From contig USRS01000023.1 in assembly GCA_900557165.1 (NCBI GenBank), positions 1-27,093 of the forward strand: a stretch of DNA of 27,093 nt. Reading direction: 5' to 3'. Numbering within the stretch: the first letter of the stretch is position 1; the number at the start of each line of letters is the position of its first letter. The position numbers and the translations under genes were made by a program. Shown here one piece after another: positions 14,146 through 21,711 of this stretch. The notes under the pieces are model-generated. The model did not search any database, was not told where the DNA came from, and was given only the letters and a program-made list of their open reading frames with translations. The stretch comes from an uncultured Clostridium sp. GTDB lineage: Bacteria > Bacillota > Clostridia > Peptostreptococcales > Peptostreptococcaceae.

Positions 14146-14616
14146 ATTGTTTTTATAAAATTCTTTTATTTCATTATAAGCAACTTCCAAGTTTCCATTG
14201 GAATACTGAAGGTTTACATTATAGTCTCCTCTAACTTTATATTTTACTTTGGGAAATTTTATGCTTTTACCTTTTTCATCCTCTTTTTTTATTTTTATAG
14301 CAATAACATCAACAGGTCTATCTTTATATTCATCATTATCAATATATATTTCTGATATATCATTCCATGATAAGTACTCTCCCTTTGTGTATTTTGTCTT
14401 TATTCCCTTTTTATTTACTTGCAGTAATACATCCGGTGATATTAATCTCACAATTAAATAAATTGTGTAGCAACCAAATGCTATAAGGCCAATTAGTCCA
14501 ACTATTAGAGAATTTACTTGTATAGCATATATTGCTCCCAAATCCCCTATGATAGAAAGTATTAAATATATTGCTATGTCTTTTCTAGATCTTTTGTAAA
14601 TTATTTCTTTATCCAT
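14137..14616 (-). CDS. Small membrane protein with two helices and a PH-like C-terminal domain
   Basis: A 159-residue protein with two closely spaced membrane helices (about 15-35 and 40-62), then SPDVLLQVNKKGIKTKYTKG, EYLSWNDISEIYI and alternating strands. This layout resembles the 'STM3941 family' and other bacterial PH-like membrane proteins, whose function is unknown. I am not sure of the family. An in-frame start at 14697 would add 27 residues, but AAAGGAG nine bases before the ATG at 14616 and the orientation of the first helix favour the shorter form. Single gene, convergent with the HxlR-like gene. The upstream region contains a 9-bp inverted repeat (TTGATATAT / ATATATCAA, 14640-14664) that could be an operator. 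Confidence 0.7.
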   Translation of the reverse strand: MDKEIIYKRSRKDIAIYLILSIIGDLGAIYAIQVNSLIVGLIGLIAFGCYTIYLIVRLISPDVLLQVNKKGIKTKYTKGEYLSWNDISEIYIDNDEYKDRPVDVIAIKIKKEDEKGKSIKFPKVKYKVRGDYNVNLQYSNGNLEVAYNEIKEFYKNNIK

Positions 14617-14789
14617 AAATTGCTCTCCTTTCATAATCCTTGATATATCTATATTATATATCAAAAAATAAATAATTGCTTGTTTAAAGTATTTCATAAT
14701 TAATTCATTTATTTTTAATATAAAGTATACGCTATATATGCTTATTTATTTTTTATGATATATTTTTTTATTTTTACAGATACATTGTA

Positions 14790-14818
14790 TTGTATTTTTG
14801 TTTAATTAATGATAATAT
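14790..14818 (+). promoter_or_regulatory. Promoter of psuK-psuG with possible operator
   Basis: TTGTAT (14790-14795), a 17-base spacer and TAATAT (14813-14818). Overlapping the -35 is TACATTGTATTGTAT (14781-14795), a partly repeated and nearly palindromic sequence. It is a natural candidate binding site for the DNA-binding domain of PsuK itself. Confidence 0.5.
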
Positions 14819-14870
14819 ATATCCAACAAATGTTTAGCAACATAAACAATTATTAATTTCAGGTGATTAT

Positions 14871-15962
14871 ATGACTTTTAGAGAAAAAGAAATTTTACAA
14901 ATTTTAAAAAGCAATCCTATGATATCTCAACAGGAAATTGCTGATATGTTAAATATATCTAGAACCTCTGTTGCTGTTCATATAACTAATTTGATGAAAA
15001 AAGGTGAACTATTAGGTAAAGGATATATTTTAAAAAAGGAAAATTATGTTACTGTAATTGGTGGATCTAATATGGATATTCAAGGATTTCCAAACAATCC
15101 CCTAGTAATGCATGATTCCAATCCTGGCAAAGTTGACATATCTATGGGAGGGGTTGGAAGAAATATTGCAGAAAATTTAAGTAGATTAAATATAAATACT
15201 AAATTAATTTCTGCTGTAGGAAATGATTTATATGGAAATACTATTTTATCAGAATGTAAAAATTTAAATATTGATGTAAATGATTGTTTCATCTCTGATG
15301 AATACTCCACATCAATTTATATTTCTATTTTAAACAATGATAAAGATATGCAACTTGCCATAAGTCATATGGATATAACTGAAAAACTTAATGAATCATT
15401 TATTCATTCCAAATACAAAAGCATAAATGATTCAAAGGCAATAGTTATAGATACTAACTTATCTACAGAGGCCATAGATTTTATAACAAGAACTTACTGC
15501 CATGTGCCAATATTTGTAGATACAGTTTCCACTGCAAAATGTCTTAAGATTAAAAATATCTTAAGTAGATTTGAAGCAATTAAATTAAACAAATATGAAT
15601 CAGAAACTTTATCAAATATAAAAATAGAAAACTTAGATGATGTTAAAAAATCAGCACAGTATTTTTTAGATAAAGGTATAAAAAATGTATTTATAACTTT
15701 GGGAAGTGATGGAGTTTACTGTGCAAATAATAAAGAAATGTTTCATATACCCGGTGTAAAAATAGACATAATAAATGCCACTGGAGCTGGTGATGCTTTT
15801 ATGTCAGGAATAGTTTATGGATTTATGAATGATTTCAATTTAAATGAAACTGCTAAATTTGCTATAAGTTCATCACTTGTGGCACTATCTCATAAAAACA
15901 CAATAAATCCAAACTTTAGTGTTGATTTAATAAACAAAACAATAAAAGAATTTAACTTATAA
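14871..15962 (+). CDS. psuK: Pseudouridine kinase with N-terminal winged-helix DNA-binding domain
   Basis: PsuK phosphorylates pseudouridine to pseudouridine 5'-phosphate. The 363-residue protein has an N-terminal winged helix (1-55: FREKEILQILKSNP, then QQEIADMLNISRTSVAVHIT). A PfkB/ribokinase domain follows (about 58-360), with VIGGSNMDIQG (62-72), the GGVGRNIAENL substrate segment (93-103) and TGAGDAFMSG (304-313), in which Asp308 is the catalytic base. The HTH-kinase fusion is a known form in Firmicutes and some enterics. It suggests that the kinase senses its substrate and regulates its own operon. AGGTGAT precedes the ATG. psuG follows after 30 bases in the same direction. No nucleoside transporter gene is adjacent, so uptake must come from elsewhere or the substrate from RNA turnover. 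Confidence 0.93.
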   Translation: MTFREKEILQILKSNPMISQQEIADMLNISRTSVAVHITNLMKKGELLGKGYILKKENYVTVIGGSNMDIQGFPNNPLVMHDSNPGKVDISMGGVGRNIAENLSRLNINTKLISAVGNDLYGNTILSECKNLNIDVNDCFISDEYSTSIYISILNNDKDMQLAISHMDITEKLNESFIHSKYKSINDSKAIVIDTNLSTEAIDFITRTYCHVPIFVDTVSTAKCLKIKNILSRFEAIKLNKYESETLSNIKIENLDDVKKSAQYFLDKGIKNVFITLGSDGVYCANNKEMFHIPGVKIDIINATGAGDAFMSGIVYGFMNDFNLNETAKFAISSSLVALSHKNTINPNFSVDLINKTIKEFNL

Positions 15963-15992
15963 AATAATATAAAAAATAAAGGAGTTAATACA

Positions 15993-16913
15993 ATGTTAAA
16001 AAAATATTTACAAGTACATCCAGAAGTTGAAGCAGCAGTAAAAGAAGGAAGACCAGTAGTAGCATTAGAGTCTACAATAATATCTCATGGTATGCCTTAT
16101 CCACAAAATGTTGAAATGGCAAGCAATGTTGAAAATATAATAAGAGAAAATGGTGCAGTTCCTGCAACTATAGCTATTATAGATGGTGTTTTAAAGGTAG
16201 GTTTAACTAAGGAAGAAATAGAATTCTTAGCAACAAGTAAGAATGTTGTTAAAGCTTCTAGAAGAGATTTACCTTTCATAATATCTAAAAAATTAACAGG
16301 AGCTACTACTGTTGCTACTACTATGATACTTGCTGATTTGGCAGGAGTTAGAGTATTTGCTACAGGAGGAATTGGTGGAGTTCATAGAGGAGCTGAAACT
16401 ACTATGGATATATCTGCTGACTTAGAAGAATTAGCTAATACTGATGTGGCTGTTATATGTGCTGGAGCTAAATCAATATTAGATATAGGTTTAACTTTAG
16501 AATACTTAGAAACTCACGGCGTTCCTGTTGTAGGATTTGGTACTGATGAAATGCCTGCGTTCTACACAAGAAAATCAGGATTTGATGTTGATTATAGAGT
16601 TGACTCTTCTATGGAAGTTGCAACTGCCCTAAAGGCAAAATGGGACTTAAACTTAAAAGGTGGTATGGTTATAGCTAACCCAATACCAACTGAATTTGAA
16701 ATGGATTACGATACAATAAACAGCGCTATAGAATCTGCCTTAAAAGAAGCAGATGAAAAACACATTGGTGGGAAAGATGTTACTCCTTTCTTATTAGACA
16801 AGGTTAAGACTATAACTGAAGGAAAATCTCTTGCTTCAAATATAGAACTTGTTTACAACAATGCTAAAGTTGCTGCAAACATAGCAAAAGACTTAGCTTC
16901 ATTAAATAAATAA
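15993..16913 (+). CDS. psuG: Pseudouridine-5'-phosphate glycosidase
   Basis: PsuG breaks the C-C glycosidic bond of pseudouridine 5'-phosphate to give uracil and ribose 5-phosphate, completing the two-step pathway with PsuK. It has 306 residues, the usual length. Visible catalytic features are ALEST (Glu26), the Mn2+ ligand Asp143 in DISADLEEL, and Lys160 in [10 protein letters not shown], the Schiff-base lysine (equivalent to Lys166 in E. coli). The phosphate/sugar region includes [14 protein letters not shown] and [13 protein letters not shown] (123-135). AAAGGAG lies seven bases before the ATG. It is cotranscribed with psuK and ends at a strong terminator. Its codon use is noticeably more regular than that of the neighbouring genes, as in well expressed genes. 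Confidence 0.96.
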   Translation: MLKKYLQVHPEVEAAVKEGRPVVALESTIISHGMPYPQNVEMASNVENIIRENGAVPATIAIIDGVLKVGLTKEEIEFLATSKNVVKASRRDLPFIISKKLTGATTVATTMILADLAGVRVFATGGIGGVHRGAETTMDISADLEELANTDVAVICAGAKSILDIGLTLEYLETHGVPVVGFGTDEMPAFYTRKSGFDVDYRVDSSMEVATALKAKWDLNLKGGMVIANPIPTEFEMDYDTINSAIESALKEADEKHIGGKDVTPFLLDKVKTITEGKSLASNIELVYNNAKVAANIAKDLASLNK

Positions 16914-16918
16914 TTTAA

Positions 16919-16957
16919 AAAGAGTGCAATCTTATATTTGATTGCACTCTTTATTTT
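16919..16957. terminator. Terminator of psuKG, bidirectional
   Basis: AAAGAGTGCAATC (16919-16931) and GATTGCACTCTTT (16940-16952) form a 13-bp perfect stem with T-rich tails on both strands. It can also stop transcription coming from the MATE gene after the 76-bp block. Confidence 0.9.
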
Positions 16958-16959
16958 TA

Positions 16960-17035
16960 ACTTATGAATTTGAGCGAGGGACGAAGTTGTTGAAGACATG
17001 AAGTTCAGCACCCACGAAGTGGCTTAAGCATAGGT
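16960..17035. repeat. 76-bp GC-richer block with imperfect terminal inverted repeats
   Basis: The block lies between the ends of psuG and the MATE gene and has roughly twice the G+C of the flanking DNA. Its ends pair imperfectly: ACTTATG...TTTGAGC on the left with GCTTAAG and CATAGGT on the right, using two G-T pairs. The middle contains repeated GAAG/CGAAG words and a small hairpin CCAC-GAA-GTGG (17012-17022). There is no ORF and no tRNA feature. I think it is a dispersed intergenic repeat (MITE-like) or a structured RNA segment in the MATE mRNA 3' end. Confidence 0.5.
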
Positions 17036-17041
17036 AATTTT

Positions 17042-18391
17042 TCATATGGTTACATCATTTATCCAATTTCCTCTTTTTATTCTAAAGTACCCTAGAATAC
17101 CTTTTAGTATTTCATCGCTCTTTAACATTATAAAAATTAAGGGAACACTAAAATTTAAGTAAAAAGCTGATAAAATACCAAGAGGTATGGCTAAAAACCA
17201 TAATGTAATCATTTCGTATTTAAAAACAAATTTATTATCTCCTCCACCTCTAAGTATACCAAATAATAAATTAGAACTTAAGGATTTAAATAAGATTACT
17301 ACAGAAGTGGCAATCATTATATCTTTAGCTATAAGTTTAGTTTCTTCACTTACATTATAAAAATTCACAATAATATCCTTCGTCAATAATATAAAAGAAG
17401 ATGACATTATTCCACACAACATACTTAGTATTATAATTGTATTTGCATAGGATTTAACTTTTTCATAATCACCTTCGCCTATGGTATTTCCTATTATTAC
17501 TGATGAAGCAGATGATAATCCTTGAATAAATAGTAATGCAATCTGATATGCCACGTTATTTATGCTATTAGCTGCCACCACATTAATCCCCATCCTTGAT
17601 ACAATTAAAGTTATTATGGTAGAACCTATAGTCCAACAAAATTCATTTAAAAATATGGGTGTTGCAACTTTAATATATTGTCTTCTTAATTTTTCACTAA
17701 TACTGTGCATATAACTTATTCTATAATTTATATTATTTTCAAAAAATCTTATATAGATAATTATAAGTATACATTCACAAATTCTAGCTATCACCGTTGC
17801 TATGGCAGCCCCCTTTATACCAATGGGTGTAAAATTAAATTTTCCAAGAATTAGTATATAATTTAAAATGACATTAATAATTAAAGATATCATATTAATA
17901 AGGGCTGGTATTTTTACTTTTTTTATTGATCTTAAAACACTAGTACTAATCATTGTTATACTAAAAAATACATAACTTAATGAAGAAATCCTCATATAAA
18001 TTATGCCCTTTTCTATAACTTTATTATCACTTGTAAAAATCATCATAAATATTTTAGGAAAAAATAAAGCAATGATTAAACAGCTTAAAGATAATAAAAT
18101 TGCAAGAAGATATGCTAAACTCAATATTTTATTAATATTTATCTTATCTTCTTTTCCAAAATATTGAGCACACATAACATTTGCACCGCTGCCGATTCCC
18201 ATTAGAAGTACCATAAGTATGAAAAATAATTGACCTCCTATGGATGATGCTGATAACTCTATTTCTCCTAAAGTTCCTAGCATTATGGTATCTGCCATAT
18301 TAACAGATACAGAAATTAAATTTTGAAAAGTAATTGGTATGACTATACTTAAAATTGCTTTATAGAAATTTTTTTCTTTACTTAAAACCAT
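17042..18391 (-). CDS. MATE-family multidrug/toxin exporter
   Basis: A 449-residue membrane protein with 12 predicted helices in two homologous halves. MATE proteins expel cationic drugs, toxins or metabolites using a Na+ or H+ gradient. Family features are IPITFQNLISVSVNMADTIMLG (about 18-39) with the conserved Asp in the first half, GIGSGANVMCAQYFGKED (about 61-78) and the matching second-half segment SSASSVIIGNTIGEGDYEKV (about 292-311). Length is standard and nothing is missing. AAAGGATGAT lies close before the ATG. It follows the P-type ATPase in the same direction, but a 19-bp terminator separates the two, so it is probably a separate unit. The substrate cannot be read from sequence. 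Confidence 0.93.
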   Translation of the reverse strand: MVLSKEKNFYKAILSIVIPITFQNLISVSVNMADTIMLGTLGEIELSASSIGGQLFFILMVLLMGIGSGANVMCAQYFGKEDKININKILSLAYLLAILLSLSCLIIALFFPKIFMMIFTSDNKVIEKGIIYMRISSLSYVFFSITMISTSVLRSIKKVKIPALINMISLIINVILNYILILGKFNFTPIGIKGAAIATVIARICECILIIIYIRFFENNINYRISYMHSISEKLRRQYIKVATPIFLNEFCWTIGSTIITLIVSRMGINVVAANSINNVAYQIALLFIQGLSSASSVIIGNTIGEGDYEKVKSYANTIIILSMLCGIMSSSFILLTKDIIVNFYNVSEETKLIAKDIMIATSVVILFKSLSSNLLFGILRGGGDNKFVFKYEMITLWFLAIPLGILSAFYLNFSVPLIFIMLKSDEILKGILGYFRIKRGNWINDVTI

Positions 18392-18455
18392 ATATAATCA
18401 TCCTTTGACATATTATATGACAGTGAATGACTATTTATAAATATAAGATCATCAC

Positions 18456-18499
18456 AAAAAAGAGTATAAATTGACTTTTATCAATTTATACTCTTTTTT
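18456..18499 (-). terminator. Strong terminator of the metal ATPase gene
   Basis: AAAAAAGAGTATAAATTGA (18456-18474) is perfectly complementary to 18481-18499 (19 bp, 6-nt loop) and ends in a T-run on the minus strand. It separates the ATPase gene from the MATE gene. Confidence 0.9.
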
Positions 18500-18503
18500 A
18501 AAT

Positions 18504-20432
18504 TTATACTTCATTAAAATATTGAAGTAATTTTTTATTCTTATTTAAATAAGTATTTCTTTCTATTTCTTTACTGGCATTTCTTTTATTATATTTTAAT
18601 AATAAAGCTGAATTTATAATTACAATAACTGAACCCACATTGTGAACAAGGGCTCCTACCACAGGACCTAATAAATCTGTCATGGCTAAAATTACAGCTA
18701 AAAAATTAAGTGTCATAGAAAAAATTAAATTTACTCTTATAGTTTTCATCATTCGTTTTGATATTTTTAATAAATGAGGTAAATTATTTATATCATCTCT
18801 AACTAAAACTATATCTGCTGCATCTACTGCTATATCACTGCCCACATTTCCCATGGCAATTCCCACAAAAGATTTTTTAAGTGCAGGAGCATCGTTTATT
18901 CCATCTCCCACCATACATACCATTTTATTATTTTTTTCATATTCATCTATTAAATTTAATTTATCTTGAGGAAAACATTCGGCTTTTACTTCTTCTATTT
19001 TCACTTGCTTAGCTACTCTACTTGCCACATATTTATTATCTCCAGTTAAAAGTACAGGACTTATACCTAAATTTTTTATACTTTCTATCATTGATATTGA
19101 TTCTTCTCTTAAAGTATCACTAAGTATTATATATCCACCAATTTTATTATCTATGGCCACATATATAATTGATTTTCCTTGATTTCTAAATTTTTCTCTT
19201 ATAAATCTAATGTCTTCTCTTTTAATTTTTTCATCTAAAAGTAAATGTTTGTTTCCTGCTAATATTTTTTTATTATTTACTTTAGCAATTACTCCTCTAC
19301 CTGGTATCATTTTAAATTCCTCAGGTATTTTAATTTCTTTATTATATGTTTCTTTAAAAGATGATACTATGGCTTTTCCAAGGGGATGTTCTGAATATAA
19401 TTCACATGAGGCTATCATTTCATAAAGTTCTTCATTTTTTATATTATCTATTAAACTTACAACTTCTTCTACTTTTGGTTTACCATAAGTTAATGTACCT
19501 GTTTTATCAAAAGCAATTTTGCTTATAGATGAAAGTCTCTCTAAGGCATCTCCTTCTTTTACTAATATACCGTTCTTAGAGACATTTCCTATGGCTGCAA
19601 CTATGGCAGTTGGTGTGGCAAGAACTAAAGCACAAGGACAAAATACAACAAGAATTGTAACTGCTCTAATAATTTCCCCTGTAATTATCCATGTTAATAA
19701 TGCACTTATAAAAGCTGCAACTACAATATATGTTGCCCATTTATCTGCTATACCAACTATCTTAGCTTTGCTGGCATCTGCACTTTGAACAAGCTTTACC
19801 ATTCTTTGAATAGAACTATCTTCTCCAACTTTTGTTGCTTTCATTTCAAAAGAACCAAATTGATTTACTGCTCCAGAACACACACTATCTCCTTCACTTA
19901 AATCAAGGGGTATTGATTCTCCACTCATTACAGAGTTGTCTACGGAAGTTTTACCTTTTATGATTATTCCATCTACAGGAATAGTTTCTCCTGGATTAAC
20001 CCTTAAAATATCATTTACTTTTACATCTTTAGCATTTATAGTTTTTTCTTCATTGTTTATTATTACTCTTGCTAAAGTTGGTGTTAAGTGCACTAATTTT
20101 TCTATTCCTTTTCTAGATTTTCTAACTGTAAATTCTTCAAGGAATGCTCCTATTTGCATTATAAAGGCCACTTCACCTGCTGCAAAAGTTTCTCCTATTA
20201 TTAAAGATGCTATTAAAGCCATGGATACAAGTACATCTGCTTTTATATCAAATTCTGTTACAAGTCCTATTATGGCATCTTTTATAATTGGGATTCCACA
20301 AAATATTATGGAAATCCAAGCCAAATCTAAATTAAATAATTTTACATTTGCAAAACTTAATATAAGCGCTATACCTGATATTATTAAAAATAAAATATCT
20401 CGTTTAACTTTATTTTTTAGTATATTTTTCAT
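18504..20432 (-). CDS. P1B-type heavy-metal-exporting ATPase (Cu+ or Zn2+/Cd2+)
   Basis: A 642-residue ATP-driven metal exporter in the cell membrane. It has no N-terminal heavy-metal-binding (HMA) domain and goes straight into membrane helices. Catalytic motifs are complete: SGES (170-173), the metal-site CPC (265-267), the phosphorylated Asp309 in DKTGTLT, HP (349-350) and GDGINDAP (509-516). The last helix carries HNVGSVIVIINSALL (597-611). That looks unlike the N/MSS signature of classical Cu+ pumps and closer to other subgroups. The neighbouring CsoR has the Cu(I)-type triad, so the cargo is uncertain between copper and zinc/cadmium. Its promoter is wrapped by a CsoR-type operator. AGGAGG eight bases before the ATG sets the start. 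Confidence 0.92.
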   Translation of the reverse strand: MKNILKNKVKRDILFLIISGIALILSFANVKLFNLDLAWISIIFCGIPIIKDAIIGLVTEFDIKADVLVSMALIASLIIGETFAAGEVAFIMQIGAFLEEFTVRKSRKGIEKLVHLTPTLARVIINNEEKTINAKDVKVNDILRVNPGETIPVDGIIIKGKTSVDNSVMSGESIPLDLSEGDSVCSGAVNQFGSFEMKATKVGEDSSIQRMVKLVQSADASKAKIVGIADKWATYIVVAAFISALLTWIITGEIIRAVTILVVFCPCALVLATPTAIVAAIGNVSKNGILVKEGDALERLSSISKIAFDKTGTLTYGKPKVEEVVSLIDNIKNEELYEMIASCELYSEHPLGKAIVSSFKETYNKEIKIPEEFKMIPGRGVIAKVNNKKILAGNKHLLLDEKIKREDIRFIREKFRNQGKSIIYVAIDNKIGGYIILSDTLREESISMIESIKNLGISPVLLTGDNKYVASRVAKQVKIEEVKAECFPQDKLNLIDEYEKNNKMVCMVGDGINDAPALKKSFVGIAMGNVGSDIAVDAADIVLVRDDINNLPHLLKISKRMMKTIRVNLIFSMTLNFLAVILAMTDLLGPVVGALVHNVGSVIVIINSALLLKYNKRNASKEIERNTYLNKNKKLLQYFNEV

Positions 20433-20448
20433 ATACTTCCCCTCCTTT

Positions 20449-20491
20449 TATACCCCCCTAGGTATACTTTAATTATACCTAGGGGGGTATA
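20449..20491. promoter_or_regulatory. CsoR-type operator: 18-bp perfect inverted repeat
   Basis: TATACCCCCCTAGGTATA (20449-20466) and its exact reverse complement (20474-20491) are separated by 7 bases. Each arm contains a C6/G6 tract flanked by TA, as in CsoR/RcnR-family sites (TACC...GGTA type), so two CsoR tetramers could bind. One arm occupies the spacer of the ATPase promoter and the other lies just downstream of the -10 box. Confidence 0.85.
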
Positions 20492-20500
20492 ATTTTTCAA
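20472..20500 (-). promoter_or_regulatory. Promoter of the metal ATPase
   Basis: On the minus strand TTGAAA (20495-20500), a 17-base spacer and TATAAT (20472-20477). This is close to the SigA consensus and would be strong unless repressed at the overlapping operator. Confidence 0.8.
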
Positions 20501-20511
20501 TAATTTTCCAT

Positions 20512-20550
20512 AAAAAAATAAGATTATCAGTTTAAGCCAATTAATCTTAT
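20512..20550 (-). terminator. Terminator of csoR
   Basis: ATAAGATTA (20518-20526) and TAATCTTAT (20542-20550) form a 9-bp stem with a 15-nt loop, followed on the minus strand by seven Ts. It makes the ATPase depend on its own promoter. Confidence 0.65.
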
Positions 20551-20574
20551 CTTTTTAATCTTATTTAGTTATAA

Positions 20575-20847
20575 TTACATTCTTGAAAAATATTCAATAG
20601 CTTTGGCAAAATCTTCTATAGTCTTTTGAGCATCTCCATGTTCTATTCCCTCTTTTACACAATGATGTAGATGACCTTCAAGTACTATTTGTCCAACTTT
20701 ATGAAGGGCAGATTTTGCTGCATTAATTTGCATAATAACATCTTCACAAGGTATATCTTCATCTACCATTCTATCAATTGCATTTAATTGCCCTATTATT
20801 TTTTTCATTCTTCTATGTATATTTTCTGCATCCATACATTTTTTCAT
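20575..20847 (-). CDS. csoR: CsoR-family copper-sensing repressor
   Basis: A 90-residue helical DNA-binding repressor (DUF156 family) that lets go of its operator when metal binds. The metal site is the Cu(I)-type triad Cys34, His59, Cys63, with the 25- and 4-residue spacings of characterised CsoR proteins. The RMKKIIGQLNAIDRMV helix (13-28) is the family hallmark. The expected target is the inverted-repeat operator 84-126 bases downstream in front of the ATPase gene. The start codon lies one base after the stop of the ABC exporter remnant, and its ribosome binding site (AAGGGG) lies inside that reading frame. So csoR was translationally linked to the exporter, and I see no clear promoter of its own directly upstream. 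Confidence 0.93.
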   Translation of the reverse strand: MKKCMDAENIHRRMKKIIGQLNAIDRMVDEDIPCEDVIMQINAAKSALHKVGQIVLEGHLHHCVKEGIEHGDAQKTIEDFAKAIEYFSRM

Positions 20848-20848
20848 A

Positions 20849-21632
20849 TTAAATTTCCCCTTCTTGCAAAATCATTTTATTTTCCAATTTAATTACTTTG
20901 TCACATGTTAAAATAGATGATAATCTATGGGATATGAAAAGTAGTGTTCTTTCACTAGAGGCATTTTTCAAAACTGAAATTATTTTTTCCTCTGTTTCTG
21001 AATCTAAATTTGCTATTATTTCATCTAGCAACATAGCTGTTGAACATATCCAAAGATTTTACGTTTTTCATGATTAGGTATTTTGATAACTTTTACTCCT
21101 CCTAAGGTGATACTTCCGCTATTTGGTTCCATCAGTCCTAAAATAAGTTTAAACAAAGTGCTTTTACCAACACCTGTTCTTCCTGCAAAAGTTATGTTTT
21201 CTTTATATTTTATAACTAAAGAAATATTTTCAAAAATATTTTCTCCCTCTTTATAATGAAAAGTTACATCATTAAATTCTATATCTAGATTATCCTTATT
21301 TACTATTTTATCATAAGTCAATGTAATATTTTCTTAATTTCTTCTTTTTCTTTTAAAAATTCACCAATTCTATATACCAGCTATGGATTGTTGAATATTT
21401 TGAAGTTCCATGCCTAGACTTTCTATAGGTGTTCTTTCCAGTTTTTTCGTCATCTCTTTTTTATTAAATAATCATCAATTATATACTTTAATATTTGTGG
21501 TGTGGCCAAACTAAATATTATGGTACCGATTATTACAATAAATAATAAAACTGTAAGATTTTTATTTTTTATGAAAATATCTATTATTATCTTAACAACT
21601 TTACTATTTATTTTTTTCTTGTTACTATGCAT
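20849..21632 (-). pseudogene. ABC exporter (membrane domain plus ATPase), internally collapsed
   Basis: The start is intact: an ATG at 21632 behind AAGGTGAG encodes a first membrane helix ending ATPQILKYIIDDYLIKK. Most of the six-helix membrane domain is then missing. A scrap (IESLGMELQNIQQSIAGI, then RIGEFLKEKEEIKKIL in another frame) leads to the ATPase part. That part has FAGRTGVGKSTLFKL (Walker A) and GYVQQ (Q-loop), and is followed directly by LLLDEIIANLDSETE (Walker B end) and ISHRLSS (H-loop). The signature LSGGQ region between them is deleted and the frames differ. About 260 of the usual 580 codons remain. It is a dead gene of the MsbA/LmrA-like exporter type, directly ahead of csoR. 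Confidence 0.85.
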
Positions 21633-21711
21633 TTTTCTCACCTTCTTTTCTTTATTGCAATATATTATAATTTTATTATATACTAAAAATAAAAAGGGGA
21701 TGGAGATTGGA

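Noticed and set aside
16960..17035. tRNA-sized (76-nt) GC-richer block considered as a tRNA gene
   Set aside because: No T-loop GTTCRA sequence, no CCA-type acceptor pairing and no anticodon stem on either strand.
19519..20472. Plus-strand open frames inside the metal ATPase gene (89 and 178 codons)
   Set aside because: Their sequences are complements of conserved ATPase motifs. They have no promoter or ribosome binding site of their own.
21502..21711. Extended N-terminus of the XdhC-like protein starting at 21502
   Set aside because: It would overlap the divergent ABC gene start and add a hydrophobic, Leu/Phe-only stretch. The ribosome binding site supports 21712.
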